64,000 nucleotides of DNA from Ceratothoa steindachneri. Lineage: Eukaryota > Arthropoda > Malacostraca > Isopoda > Cymothoidae. Positions 40,269 to 53,640 of this stretch are shown here, in pieces. Position numbers and translations under genes: made by a program. The stretch lies in contig OZ018321.1 in NCBI GenBank assembly GCA_963969495.1, positions 132,526,293 to 132,590,292 on the forward strand, in the 5' to 3' direction. Numbering within the stretch: the stretch's first letter is position 1; each line of letters starts with the position of its first letter. Under the pieces are notes generated by a model that saw only the letters and a program-made list of their open reading frames with translations, was not told where the DNA came from and searched no databases.

Positions 40269-41570
40269 ATCCGTATTCTTCAGATCTGGATTCACCCGAT
40301 GGGAATTGGAGTTACAAATACACCGCAATGTTTAATATTCGCCCTTTTACATCAGCTTACAATAGTTTCGAGATGGCCATCTATACTTTCGTTACTTCCC
40401 TCCTCGATAAATGCAAATCACTCTCGCTGGAATTCATACCTCCACGCTACTACCTTCTCAACTTGTTCAAAGCATTACATCTTTTGTTCAACACTGTCGG
40501 ATACGTTTCTCTTGTGCAACACCTCACGATAAGCAATGGCGAAGCATTCGCTCCAGAATCACTTTAAATGTTCGAATTCGTATATATAATTAGTTTAAAC
40601 ACCGCCGCTTCCTTCTACCTGTATTCCTTACTCAGCCTATCCTGAACTTTAAGAACCGTTCATTTCAGATCTGACTCTTGACTGTTTGTTCCTCGTAGCA
40701 TGTCATGATTGTGTTTTCTCGATATTTTCTCCGATGGTTTTGAATAATCTGCCTACTACTATATGTCCATCCGCCTCCCTCTGTGGCTTTGATCATGCCT
40801 TGAAGACTCACTTCTATTAAGCCTTTCTTTAGTTTATAGGCGCCAGGTGAAGACCCATGGCCTTGAAAGGCGAAATATAAAATCCGTATTAATATTATTT
40901 TCAACAGATATCATTTCCCTAATCCATTCAACACTCTTCTCAAGCCTTTCAAGATACTCCCTTTACCACTTTGCTCTTTTCTTTAAAGGGGGATTCACAC
41001 AAAACAATCATACACAGTTTTTCCCTTGAAAATCTAAACTTTATCCATATAATTTTCGAACTGACACGTTCATGCCCCACCATTGCCTCCTGGTATTACT
41101 CAGTTAATAGTACAGTCACACCCGACTCAACCCTGCCATCGCGATTTGAATCTGATCCCACACTATTAAATCCACTCTACACAATCTCTTCTTTCTTCAT
41201 CATGTTCTTCAAACATAACGCAGCCATTACCCGTTTCTTGAAAATATATTCCCTACTTCTCCTATTTTTCCCTTATCACATATGCGCTTCCCATTCCATA
41301 TACCATGTTAATTCACGCAACGTGGATGTATTGGTTTAATAGATAAGCTCTGCTAAACTCCACTCAATAGTTCAGTTTCGTATAGACAATTCACGAAGAT
41401 AGGTAGGAGGGTTATGTGATGTTGCATCCCATTTTATGGCCGCCAATCCTTGCTTTTAAATCATGCATCCAAATAACGGTATTGATATTATCCAAGAAAA
41501 AGTAAAGGTAATATTAAAATATTCTTAGGCCTCTATACATGTATTACTAAATCAATGTCTTCCCTTTTAG
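40269..41570. other. Last intron, remaining part
   Basis: Contains an open + strand frame of 100 codons at 40265-40567 with a plausible protein-like composition but no recognised motif and no splice logic linking it to the receptor. Otherwise AT-rich. It ends with acceptor CTTCCCTTTTAG at 41559-41570. Confidence 0.4.
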
Positions 41571-41908
41571 GATATTTCAACTCCACGCTGAATCCTATCA
41601 TTTACGCTTACTTTAACCGCGATTTCCGAAAGGCTTTTCGGAAAACTTTGAAGCACTATTACGGAGCGTGTGGGTGCAGATCTTGCGTCCGAGCATGGGA
41701 GAAGTGTTGTCACTGTCGAACTGGCTGTCGAATTCTACGGAAGATTTGCTGTTGTTGTTGCTTAAACTACCTCTGCACAGCTATATGTCCTAAGCTATCT
41801 CGGGCCGATGATGATACTCCTTCTTCCGAGATCCCTCCAAGATCTTGTGTGAGCTCGGATTACGTTCATATTGAGATGACGACTGTCGAACAGCAACGGT
41901 TAAACTAA
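41571..41908 (+). CDS. Octopamine beta-like receptor, terminal exon
   Basis: Terminal coding exon, 338 bp including stop TAA at 41906-41908. It completes the split Gly and encodes [20 protein letters not shown]: the rest of TM7 with the NPxxY activation motif (NPIIY) and the start of amphipathic helix 8 ([13 protein letters not shown]). A cytoplasmic tail of about 90 residues follows. Adding the three exons gives 306 residues in a continuous frame from ICL3 to stop. The proximal tail is extraordinarily cysteine-rich: 14 Cys within about 45 residues, including five in a row (41749-41763). In this family one or two Cys after helix 8 are usually palmitoylated; so many is unusual. The end ([14 protein letters not shown]) carries no obvious PDZ ligand. 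The 3' UTR extends beyond; candidate AATAAA signals are at 43308 and 43551. Confidence 0.92.
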
Positions 41909-44900
41909 AACGAAAAAACGAAATAACTATTTGTTCTCCATTGTTAGTTAGTAAACGGCCAGAGTGTAATTTGTGGTAATATCAACTAGTGACTTTGAAT
42001 TAAACTACTCTGTTGGTTTTACTTGAAGGTCACTTGGATGAACTTTTAACCAATTTTTTTTCCACATAGCTACATTTTCATAAAAGCTAAACAGCAAACT
42101 GTGTAATCTTTATAGCTGGATTCGTAGAACCTTTCCAAATAACTTAATATGAAATTACAAAAAGCATTTTTCCATATCTGTAAAACTAAATGTCTTGTAT
42201 CTCATAATCTACATGTTAAATTTACAAAATGTCTTTTTAAGGAACGGTTCTACAGTAAGACATTCCTCTTATAGCGTTATTCCTTCCGCATAATGATAAA
42301 ACCTAATTTAAACGGCTGTACAGAGTAGCATTATTACATGACTAAGTTGTAGAACAATTAGTATAGTTTGCTCACACGCGTTTGATCTTATAGCATTAAG
42401 GCATTTCATAAATTAGAGCTGTTCGTCATTATGCCAGAGGAATTTAACGTTGACCAACTCAATCCATGCCCAAATTTTGTCTCCTGATTTCGAGCGAGTG
42501 AAAGAAAGAATTTACGGGTGACTAATTCCACTTTCATTCGCTTAACTACAGTGTTACCTAGATTTTGTATTTTTTTGAATGAACGCACTTAAACAGTCTT
42601 GGGAGACGACAAAAGTGAATAATATCCTGCTCTATCTCCATTTGCTGGAGAGAAACTAGGAATAGTATGCTTTATTTTCAAGCAAATAATATTTTAGGTT
42701 TCGTTACTTTGTTCTTGTACTGAGGCATTTTCATAAGAGTAATGTATATTTTAATCTGCTTCTTCCCAAACAGACATGTGATCATTTTTTCTTTTGTATC
42801 ACATAGATAAATCGTAGTTTATAGCCAACATATTATGCCAGCATACTTAGCTTAATAGAATAATTTAAATTCAAAATTAATGTACACCAAAGATAGACTA
42901 AGGAAATTTTAATCGAAACCAATATATTTCTAGTTATATTTATAGTTGGTTTCTTAAGATACGAGAGAAGTACGTGACTTTGCACACATAGATAAGAATA
43001 TTTTAAAACATATCCTTGTTAGCGGAACAATGGTATATGTTAAATCAATTTTTAAAATCATTTAGAAAGATTAAAAATATAAACATTTTATCATATTTTA
43101 AATTGGAGAAAAAAAATTTAAGTGGTTAGATACGATGTTGACAGAAATTAAATTTTTCAGGGAAATTTATTATTTTTTCTCTTCCTTAATTTTCCAGTAT
43201 TGAAGTTTTATTGTGGATGTCTAGTTTACAATTCAGCCGAAAGTTATATTTAAAATATTGACCAGGAATTACCCTGAGTAAAATTTCTCAAATTTGGGTT
43301 ATTAGTCAATAAATTGAGAACACAAAATTCCTCGTTTTGCCCCATCATTTCGAAAGGAAATGAAAACCGGTAGAAATAATAAAGTTTCATTAGGAACTAT
43401 TAATCATCTATATAATTTCGGCTAAGAGATAACACATTCTAACCATTAAATACCAGATGAAGAGGGATCGTCTGAGTTGAAACGCTTCAACCACACACTA
43501 AAAAGTAAATTCCTTAAGATGAAATAATTTTCCGTGCAGTTAAGCTATAGAATAAATATATTACAGAGCACATCATAAACTATAGTTTTCGCATAAGTTA
43601 AGTATGATGAATATGTGTCTTGTTATAGTAATTTCATGCATAAAACGTAACTTTCTCTCCATTGAATTTTATCGAATGTGTTATGAGTGTTAGTTTCTGA
43701 GCACTTTTAGAAAACCAGTGGATAACCCAAGAATAACATGATAGACTTTGGCCTCTTTTAAAACTTTATGCAAATTCACTTTCTCTCTCCTTTACCTTGC
43801 CTATTTAAATTTTCTCCTACATTAATTCTGCTCTCCCTTGTTTTTTTTCCAATCACCGAAAATTCGTTTATTAGTAAAAACTGGTTTTCTTTTTCTTAAA
43901 TGAAAGAAATCATCAATCGAGAACAAATCCCATCACCCTCCACTAAGGAAATAGCATGCAACCATAAACTTTTGCACTTAATAAATGCAATAGTAAAAGC
44001 AACCATATCTATATTTTTGTGCAAACTTAAGAAAACAAAGAAAAAACTAAAAATAAAAACATCAAAATGCCTCGTAAATGAGTGCAAACACCACATTCGA
44101 TTGGGGAGAGGAGTTTAATTGCCGAAGCAAAAATATATAAAGTCAATTATATTTTACAATTGTATTATACCATCAATAAAAATGCATTTGCGCAACATTA
44201 ACACGAATTTATATTGCCAAATATCAATGGGATAAAAACAAATATTAACAAATGAAATTATTATCTGTTGTTTAAGGGTTCGGATGTCTTGTAGGTTCGA
44301 ACATCTCTGAGTAATTAATCCTTGTTTGTTTGTTTTTCTTTTCAATGGGTTTGCACCCATTTGGTCGTAGGGACTCGATTATGAATTCTGTACCATGAGC
44401 ATTTTGCACAAAACAAAGGGTACTGTACCTAAAGCTGCCTTTAAGTGCTTTACCCTGAAACAAAAATAAATACAAACTAAACAATATTTTCTCCATCAGC
44501 AAAGTAAATTGTGCATGATTGTTTGCAAAGATTTTCCCGATAAATACTAGTAATTAAAAAGAACCAAACATAACTAAGCTTCAGTAATAGAGTTCAGAAA
44601 ATTCAGTATCTAGTCTAACCTAACTTGATAGAATTTTCGTAGCCATGGAGACCTTATAATTACAGGAATATCTGCATATAATCACTGAAAATATACTAAT
44701 GTAGAAAAGTACTAATATAAATAAAAAATGAAAATACAAATGGAAGTGTGATTCTCAAATTTGTTATGCTAATATTCAAGAATTAATGCTAAATTAAAAT
44801 ATGACACCTTGCCTTTCTATTATCCTTATTGTAAGTGAATGGTATTTGGATGTTTCCATTAACAAAAATTGATTATTTCCCTCGTCATATAAGTCAATTC

Positions 44901-47639
44901 TTGCTATTTTAGTTTTATCTATTTAATTAATTTCTTCTCTTCCTACACACAAAGTTGGTATGGATGTTTGTAAGCTCCTGCCAATTTCACTTTTAGTAGC
45001 TAAAATATAAAAAGCTTGGGATAAAAAAATCAGAAAATCCATAATAATGTACACCATAAGCGTAAGTGCATTCATATGTCTTTCCTGATCTAAAAACCTA
45101 ACTTTTAAAATCTTAGCTCGCTATAATTGCCATTTCATGTTTCTGGTCCTAGTTGCATACAGTGTCAGCACTCGCACAACAAATCAACTAATAAAACAAA
45201 ATGCATGCAAACCACTATGTTTTTAAAAAATTTTCAAACAATTAAAAGTTAGGTAATTGAATAGTTTTTTTACTATATTTGCAAATTGACATTTCTCAAA
45301 GCCGTAATCTCCATTTTCACTGGTTTAGCGATTAAATTTCTAGTTCCTTGTACATTTACTATCCATTAGGTGTAATTAAATATATTTTATGTACGTTTCA
45401 AATGATAATTAAATATTTTTACCAGGAAATATATAAATATATATACATATATCAATAATTACATTGAAGACTTTAATAACTTTTAAAATATTATTCACTC
45501 GAATATGCAAATTTAATTTACATCTGTATCATGTCAAAATTAAATGTCAATCGAGGAAAAATTATTCAACATCTCTCTATCTCCATCATGTTCACACATA
45601 TTGAATTAAACTGCAATTACATGCTAATTCCTTAGATTAAATTCGCTTATTAATGCAACGCTCTATTTTCATCTCTAGCACTTCATACATATCATTTTTG
45701 CCTCTATACATCATTCAGGAAACAGTAGTAATAAGACCTCAATTAAAGTAAAGAGGGAGGTGTAGATATATTTCTGGTGGAAAGGGGATTTAATTTCAAT
45801 TTGGATTCATCTGTGCCTTTTTAGTACAAAGGCGGCTTTATCAGTCGCGACGGTAAAGTATGTAAATTGTACGATTTCTTTGAACTCAACGTTTTTTATA
45901 TATTTATCTCTGTCTTCGTATTCCTTTATTGGCAGGTTTCTTTGTTTGTGATTAAGTGAAAAAGTTTCATAACTAGGAAAGTTTGAACGAGATATCAAAC
46001 TCATGACACAAAGCTCTCTAAGATAATATAAAGTTCCAAACTAATCCACTAAGAAGTGAACTGTGCTCATTTATTAAGCAAAACAACAAACAATGATTTC
46101 CTAGTCTCATTCTTTTAAGCGTCTATCAAAATATAATGGGAAAGAATCTAGAGAGTTGGGTAACTGCGGTGTAATCCGATTTTTAGGAATCTAAAATATA
46201 GGTTGAATATCTATGTGTCTAGATTTGCTAAGAAATGTTATGCACATCATTTGATACCGGTATAATACAATTATTCACATCATTTTGTTGAAAAATGTTA
46301 TCAACCAATTTTTAGGAATTTAAGGACCATTTATTATTTAGTGATAATTTCATTGTTGGTTAGATGTAAAAATTACTATATTAATATGAATTTGGCCTCC
46401 ATTGCTAAAACCACCCTCATTCCTCCCCAACTAAGAAAATGTGTCTGTCCACCTCAAGATGGAGGGAAAGTGCTATAACTCGCTACGGTTTCTAGTTAAA
46501 ATTACGATTAAATCAGACTTTGATACGATGAACTTTAAATTACCTCAGGTCTCAATTTAATTGACTTTCACCATAGGAGAAATAGCTCGAACCCTCCTAT
46601 CTTCAGGTGACTCAACATATTCAGTATTTTCTTAGTCAATTTTCTCAATAGTTGTATAATATCTTTAGCTTTAGGAAATTCAAAATATTAAAGTAGATTG
46701 GGGAGAAGGTTAAATGTTCTAAACTTGTGTAATAGACCTTTTCATTTACCTGAAAAACTCCACAAATATGTCAACTGCTATTTAGAGTGTCATAATATCC
46801 TTTCCCTGGTTCATCTCATAATACCAGAATATAATATGTAGCGGTAGCATTACCTGAGCTGATGTAACTATTGATGTACATTTCAATCAACAATGTATGT
46901 ATATGTAGCAACCAAAGTAGGATAGGTACAAGTCATTTTGGAATGTATGAAAAATAATCAAAATACAAATGGAGAGGTCCCAGTTTTTTTAATCGGGTAA
47001 GAAGCTCGTTTAGCAACTTATTATTTAAATATTGCTATACTTAAAACAGTTTGCAAACTTTGAATTCATATGTTATGGAAGACGATCGAAACATTGTTAC
47101 TTAACAATGATGTATCAAAGCAATTACAACTTTTCTGCTTACTTTCAACCTTACCACCCTTATCAGTCGTCAATATAGAGCACAATTATTTCTTGAACAT
47201 CATTAACCTTTCAATTTAGATTGGCGTAGACATCTTTTCTCCTAATATTAATTCACGTGTTTTGAAGCAAAAATGGTGTAACTATAATATTTAATAAAAA
47301 TTAAGCGAGCAAATTATCATTAAACTATTTACTATCCCATCCCAAATGAGAAAGAAAATCACCTGTTTCTAGTTTTAGGTTTCTTTATTGCAGAGATTAG
47401 TATATTTTTATTAGCATTTATTGTTATATGTATTTTATCAATGTGAAATATATGTATTGTTTTTCAAACTGTTCTTTAATTTTACGAGACATAGAAAAGG
47501 GACAAATTGGATTCTCGCAGATTTGCAAAAATAATTGGACAAAAATGAAATAATAATATTTTAAATTTAATATAAAACAAACGAGTGATATACCTCAGAA
47601 AGGTTGTAAGGAGAGATCCGTAAAGAAAAGAGAAAAGAT
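41909..47639. other. 3' UTR and downstream AT-rich region
   Basis: Mostly unique-looking AT-rich DNA. AATAAA hexamers occur at 43308-43313, about 43378-43383 and 43551-43556, any of which could end the receptor transcript, but I cannot choose. Small open frames (for example 44154-44502 and 45807-46004, minus) show no family resemblance. Confidence 0.45.
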
Positions 47640-48835
47640 AAAGTGAAAAGTCGCGTGCCCTCACTTATTCTGATTTATGACCTTACTACCTTCAAAACTT
47701 CCAATAATTCCTGGAGTAACCTTAAGAGGACCTTGACATATCATTCGAAAGAGAATGTAAAACAATATGAGGGATTCAAATTACGTTAAAATCGGCTGAA
47801 TAGTTATGAGGTTATTGACGAGTAATTCCCCAGATAAACTTGGGAGTACTTTAGCAATTATATTATTCGAAAGAGAATGAAAAGCAACATAAGGGTGTCT
47901 AATTTCGTTAGTTTCGATGAATAGTTATGACGTTATTGCCAAAACAAAATAATTACCGCACTAACCTTGGGAGGACCTTAGCAATTATATCATTCGAAAT
48001 AGAATGTAAAACAACATTATGGTTTTAAATCTAGTTAGAATTAGCCGAATAGTTATGATGTTATGCCAAATAATTCCCCGGCTAACCTTGAAAGGACTTT
48101 GAAAATTACATATATCATTCGAAAGAGAATATAAACAACATAAGGTTTTCAAACTTCGTTAGAATCAGCGAATGGTTATGATGTTATTGCCAAAACAAAA
48201 TAATTCCCGGAGTCACCTTAGGAGGACCTTAGCAGATATATTATTCGAAAGAGAATGTAAAACAACATGAACGTAACAAATCTCGTTAGAATCGGCCGAA
48301 TAGTTATGATGTTGTCGCCAAATAATTTCCAAGCTAACCCTCGGAGGACTTTGGCAATTATACCATTCGAAAGAAAATGTAGAACAACATAAGGGTTTCA
48401 CATTTCGTTATAATCGGCCGAGTGGTTATGATAATATTGTCAAAACAAAATAATTCCCGTGCTACCTTGGGAGGACCTTGAAAATTATACGATTCGAAAG
48501 AGAATGTAAAATATCATAAGGATTTTAAACTTCGTTAGAATCGACCTAATTGTTATGATTTTATTGCCAAAACAAAATAATTCCAGGGCTAACCTTATAT
48601 CATTCAAAAGAGAATATAAAACAACATAAGGTTTTCAAATTTCGTTGGAATCAGCCAAATAGCTATGATGTTATTGCCGAAACAAAATAATTCCCGGGCT
48701 AACCATGGGAGGACCTTGGCAATTATACCATTCGAAAGAGAATGTAAAACAACATAAGGGTTTCATATTACGTTAGAATTGACAGAATAGTTACGATGTT
48801 ATTACAAAAAATAATGCAGAACGGAGACCGACCGA
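47640..48835. repeat. Tandem array of about 125-bp units, nine copies
   Basis: The core ATTCGAAAGAGAATGTAAAA recurs at about 47743, 47865, 47992, 48117, 48243, 48365, 48492, 48602 and 48730. Spacings are 110-128 bp. Each unit continues with ACAACATAAGGGTTTCAAAT, TTCGTTAGAATCGGCCGAAT, AGTTATGATGTTATTGCCAA and AACAAAATAATTCCCGGGCT-AACC-TGGGAGGACC. Units are diverged (roughly 10-20% by eye) and not coding. After the last unit follows GACCGACCGACAGACATAG. Confidence 0.92.
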
Positions 48836-49990
48836 CAGACATAGTGAGATATAAAGTCGCCCGCAACTAGACTCGCACGCGACTAAAAATGCTAGAAAAT
48901 GGAAAAAAAAGATAGGATGCAGTAGAATGGTGGGAAGAGATGAACCATTCTCCCTTTCAGACATGACCAGGGACGAGTAGCGAAAACTGATCTGCCACTA
49001 GCCTAAAAAAATCTTCGCCGACCAAGTAAAATATAGGGGAAGGGGTTTGTTAAGAAAGTGCCATAGGATATGCTGCTGTGGTCCTTTTATGATTGACTCT
49101 TGATTACCAAGAGTGATTTGTCACCGAGTTTGGTTCAACTCATGGGAAGCCAGATATGTTTCTCCGTTCGGCTCAGTAAATACAGGATAGATTCTTCTAG
49201 GAGTGCCTTTTACATGAAGCACTGAATCCAAAAAGGTAGAGTTATCTTCTTTCTTGATTGAAGTCTGGATAAAGGTGTTTAGGGATTTCTTTAAGGGTAA
49301 AGAAATATTCGGAGCTTGATTCAGTATTCTTTATTCGGCAGGAACTTGAAACGTCTTCAGATGTATCCCTCATAATATTTAAATTTCTTCGTAAGTATAA
49401 TTCTTCCTCCTGGGGCAATTTCCAATTTACATAAACTGCCCGCACACACGCCGGTAAATAAGATACATATGAACTAAAGTTCGTCGAGTTAGCGGAAAAT
49501 AAACAATGATTTAGTTAATCAAACAAATTAGAAATTGCTAAAGAACATCGCAGAGCCCTCCGAATAAGAATCCCCTGTCAGCGATCGTGTCTCATTGTCT
49601 CATTCGCGGACGAGAGATGAATTAGGAAAAAAACACGAGTTGTGGCTCTATCCAGTAGGAAGAAATGCTGGGATTTCATAGATGCATAGGTATCTGACTA
49701 CGGTTGACTCACCTAACTTCTGGGGGATCAGTCTCTGCTAGAACCCTGCCGTTGAAACTCACCTTATTTGTATCTATCAGCACTATTTATTTTTCTTATT
49801 CCCTACCTATCTCTCCATGTTCAATCTACTCTTCTGTCCCTTCTAATTACTGAATTGGTTTCTAACTTTCTTTTCCTAATCTTGCCTCCTTTACTAGTCA
49901 ATAGCTTAATTCCTTTGATACCTACCCCCCCCCTTCCCTTACTTCTCCAGCATTACTGATTTCATTGTAAGAAATGGCTAACTAGGGAGT
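48836..49990. other. Unassigned intergenic DNA
   Basis: A minus-strand frame at 49242-49445 (67 codons) lies in somewhat repeat-like sequence but I do not recognise it. From 49740 to 49940 the + strand is C/T-rich. No supported gene. Confidence 0.35.
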
Positions 49991-52075
49991 TACCATCCCC
50001 ACCGCGACTATAAATAGAGTTGGAAGTCACTGATTGAACAATTGACATTGTTCATTACCAGTGATTATCCGCTCACACAAGAGACACAGCAATGACGATA
50101 AAAAGAGGCAATACAGGCAAGTAAGAACAAAACCACAAAGATTTCCTTCACGCAGACCATTACTCGCCGAGGTTAAATTCCTTCTTCTTCTCATGCTCTA
50201 CTATCTTTCCTCCTTTTCCCTCTTTCCCTCCGACCTCCCCCAAGAGGGTTGTTAAAAAAAGAGATTACTTCATTTTATTGATTCCTACCACGAGAGTCTA
50301 ACATTCCCACCATTTACATCCCCATTTTGATGTTGGCTCATGAAAGAAGGCTTTACTCCCCACATCGCTGCAACTATGCCGATCTCTGGGCCAGGCAAAA
50401 AGGAAGACGCCGGGGAGAGCTGTTTGAGGAATAGCCCAGTTGCAACCAACGTGGAAGGGAATTGACCCATATCATGAAGCCCCAATCAGCACCCTGGATT
50501 GGCAGGAGTTGATTCGCCCACCATCTATCATCATATCCGCCATATTCATACTTTAACAAGAGTCCACACAAGTACACTCATTCACCCAACCCCCATTATC
50601 TCATCTCACTGTGAGTCTAAGTTCAGTGTAGTACTGAAACTCGGCTTGCGCTAAGATGACAGTAAACTCACTCACACACCCACACATACACGCACGGAAA
50701 AAGAAAAAAGACCCTTTTATCCATAGGAGTAAGATACCTCATGCAAACAAAAGGAATCCCCTGCGGATGACCCTAAGGGGGCACAGGCCGTGCAGGACAA
50801 CTTGCCTGAATGGTAACTTCGAAATATCCCTGATTTTACTAATAGAAGGCCGATGTTGATACGTAGCCCTCTGCCACACCAATGATGATATGGAACTGCT
50901 AGTGTCAGAAGCTACGAAAGAAGATCTACTAAGAATTTACCTAGAGATACGCGTCCCACCGGAGATTATTGCTCAGAGGAATATAATGCACAAGAGCCTA
51001 GATTCATCTTTTGCGGAAATTTCTGAGAAAGATATTCGTCTATAAATTGAGACACAAGAGAAATGTACAAAGTACAACAAGTAATTAAACTTGGAAAGAA
51101 CGGAAATATCCTAAAAAATATATCCAAAAACTCAATGATGACACGCAAGGCACTGGATCAAGGAATTCTGTGGCTCCATCTGAGAATTACACCAGAACAG
51201 ATGGAGTAGAAAGAATACATTAATATTCAAACTTGTTATTATAGTTGCTAAGAACTCGGAACCCACCCTACGAGGGACTAAATTATAATCCATATTTTAT
51301 GTTAAGAATGAGGTGAATTCGATCATTTATTTAAAGAATGTAATAGTACACTCAGGAAATGAATTAACTGAAAGATCACCGGACCCTAGCAAAGAAATGC
51401 TCCCAAAGGAGAGAAGCGATCAAAGAAATAAAAGATTAATAAATACGGAAAAGAAAAGATAACGTACGCTGCTATGATTAACTCAGCCAATACTCAGATG
51501 AAAACATACTGCGCCAGTATGGATACTAGAAAGAGAAAACAAAAGGATAACAACATTAATTATTGTTGTCCACATGATGAAAATAACAACCCTTTGAATT
51601 TTCTCCGAACAACTAAATAACTGTGGTTTGCTCTTCAAATCAACTTCGACAAATATACTTAAAATATAATTAGAGGACAAGGAACAACAACTAGAGGCAA
51701 TGGACACTCAAAACAACGAGGGGACTATCCAGAATCACGAGGCGATCCGAGAGGAAAGATCATAATATTAGAACATCCGTCCCCCAAAAAACAACAAGAA
51801 CAAGTGAGGAACAACTCAGCAAAATGAAGATGAAAACAGAGTATATTAACCAACTTTTACCAGAGATCGAGAGTCAGTGGGAAAAGGTAAAAACAACGAG
51901 AAACATAACCTGCAACCAAACAAAGATCCAAGAACGAAGATTCCAGAGCATAAATACGATGGCAAGAACCTAGGTCTTAGATTTTTCACGACCCCTAACA
52001 CAAACTTCCTTGTAGATAAGTCTCCAAAGATGTAGAAAATAAAATAAAAAATAAGACGTAAAGATCGAGGCATGA
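49991..52075 (+). pseudogene. LINE 5' part with broken ORF1
   Basis: A GC-richer 5' leader (about 50000-50650) is followed by a possible ORF1 start at 50656 (MTVNSLTHPHIHARKKKKDP). Downstream, in shifting frames, are MELLVSEATKEDLLRIYLEI (near 50890), KSLDSSFAEISEKDIRL (near 50995) and KALDQGILWLHLRITPEQME (near 51150). These correspond to the RRM-like middle part of Jockey-type ORF1 proteins that precedes the zinc knuckles. The knuckles themselves are degraded. Further fragments continue to about 52070, after which no ORF2 is seen. It is probably related to the ORF1 remnants at 17960 and 23204. Boundaries are approximate. Confidence 0.5.
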
Positions 52076-53640
52076 TTCAGGTTTCTTACTTGATCTAATA
52101 GAAAACGGACTCTTAAGAATATGATAAGTATCCCGTACGATAACTTCCATATTATTAATAGCGACGCCTTAGACTGCATATAAAACGGAACAAAGCTGCT
52201 AATCCCCAAACAAAATTTCAAGAACAAACAACAGTAGATTAAAAATATAACAAAACCTTCCCAATGCTCCCAAACTAAAATATAAAAAATGCGTTGATAT
52301 AAATAAGGAACAATGTCCAGAGATCACACACTCAAAACGGGGCAAAGAGACAATCATTCACTATGTTCTACGACAACCTTATGCTGGTGTCACACAATTT
52401 CGATTTTGCGCGTGATTGCTTATGCTCTAACGTTTATCGGAAGTTGGCAAACGAATGCGTCAATCGTAAGTGCAAGGTACGTAAATCGAAATGAAAATGG
52501 TATAACGTCGGTAGGGTTGGTACGTCGGCCGTAGGGAGCCACGCGATGCGGGCCGCGCGGCTGCCAGCCACGATAGTTTTGAACTGCACAAAGGAGTCGA
52601 CCCTCGCGACCTCAACTGTCATGGGTCATAAAAAAATTCGACGAGCTTGGCTGTTTTTACAACCGTCCGGGATTAGTCATAATTATCTACGACAGTCTTT
52701 ATGGTAAGCCAGACTGTCGGTGTACAGACCCGTCAATCGCCAATTTTTACGTCTGACGGTCGGAATCTGGCAACTGCGCCGCACTGCTTCGTAGCGGCAA
52801 CGTCGGACAGGGGGTATTTTAAGACCAGCGGGTGGCCATTCCCGACAGTTCTCTCACCGAAGATGACCATCATCCAGCTCAACACCACCGCCTCTCCTCT
52901 CGCAGCACTTTCAGCACCTACAGGAGCCCTCCACCAGCTCTCAGCACGTTCAGCGCCTACAGGAGACCTCAACCATCTCGCACTGTGCCCCCCCTGCCAC
53001 TCTAGCCCCTTCCTGCCACCCTACCATGAAGAGGAGGGACCTGATAAAACTGCGGAAGGGTCTTTTTATCCAACCTGATACTAATACTACTACCACCACC
53101 AGCTCTGCCACTTCGCCGGCAGCCACCCCCAGCACATCTCATACGCCGGTACCAGGCACCTCCTCCACCTGGAGCATGCCGGCAGCACCACCTGTGATCC
53201 TCATTGTGCCCACTCTGCCTAGAAGCACCTTGCCTGCTGACCACAGCCCTGAGATCCCACTATGCAATGACGATGTGGTGTTACACCTCAACCTAATCGA
53301 AAACGCTGGTGGTAATCAGAGTAGGTGATCCTGCGGGAGGAGACAGAGAAGATTCTGGGGGAGTAGCTCGAGTTTGACGTCCCCTACCTCTTTAATAACG
53401 GCATGCTAGAACAAAAGGACAAGGTCAAGATTGCGACAGTGATGGCTGCTTCTCTCGACTCTTCCCCCCCCCCCCATCAGCACCAAGAAGCTGGATCTCG
53501 TCTTCCTCGTCTGTTTCTGTTGTTCCTCTCCTTCAATCAGGGCCTTTGTAATTGCCACTCTTTCAATGGCGTCCACATAGTCAATGGTGGCCTAAATTAG
53601 CTTCCTGTTACGCACGTTTCGAGGTGTTATTAGGAAAATG
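52076..53640. other. GC-rich block with Pro/Thr-rich open frames, origin unknown
   Basis: From about 52370 to 53620 base composition rises sharply. It opens with GGTGTCACACAATTTCGATT at 52386, wording often seen at PIF/Harbinger-type ends. Two overlapping + frames are open: 52701-53078 (125 codons, with a duplicated SAPTGAL-HQL / SAPTGDLNHL phrase) and 53026-53328 (100 codons, Thr/Pro/Ser-rich). On the minus strand near 53640-53400 a broken frame with MEDFDMIIFLITPRNVRNRK and VAITKALIEGEEQQKQTR faintly recalls the N-terminus of Harbinger nucleases. I cannot decide among a Harbinger-type transposon, another repeat, or a host exon. Confidence 0.35.

Noticed and set aside
47640..48835. CRISPR-like array
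   Set aside because: The units are long (about 125 bp), diverged throughout, with no alternation of identical short repeats and unique spacers. The DNA is eukaryotic. It is an ordinary tandem repeat.
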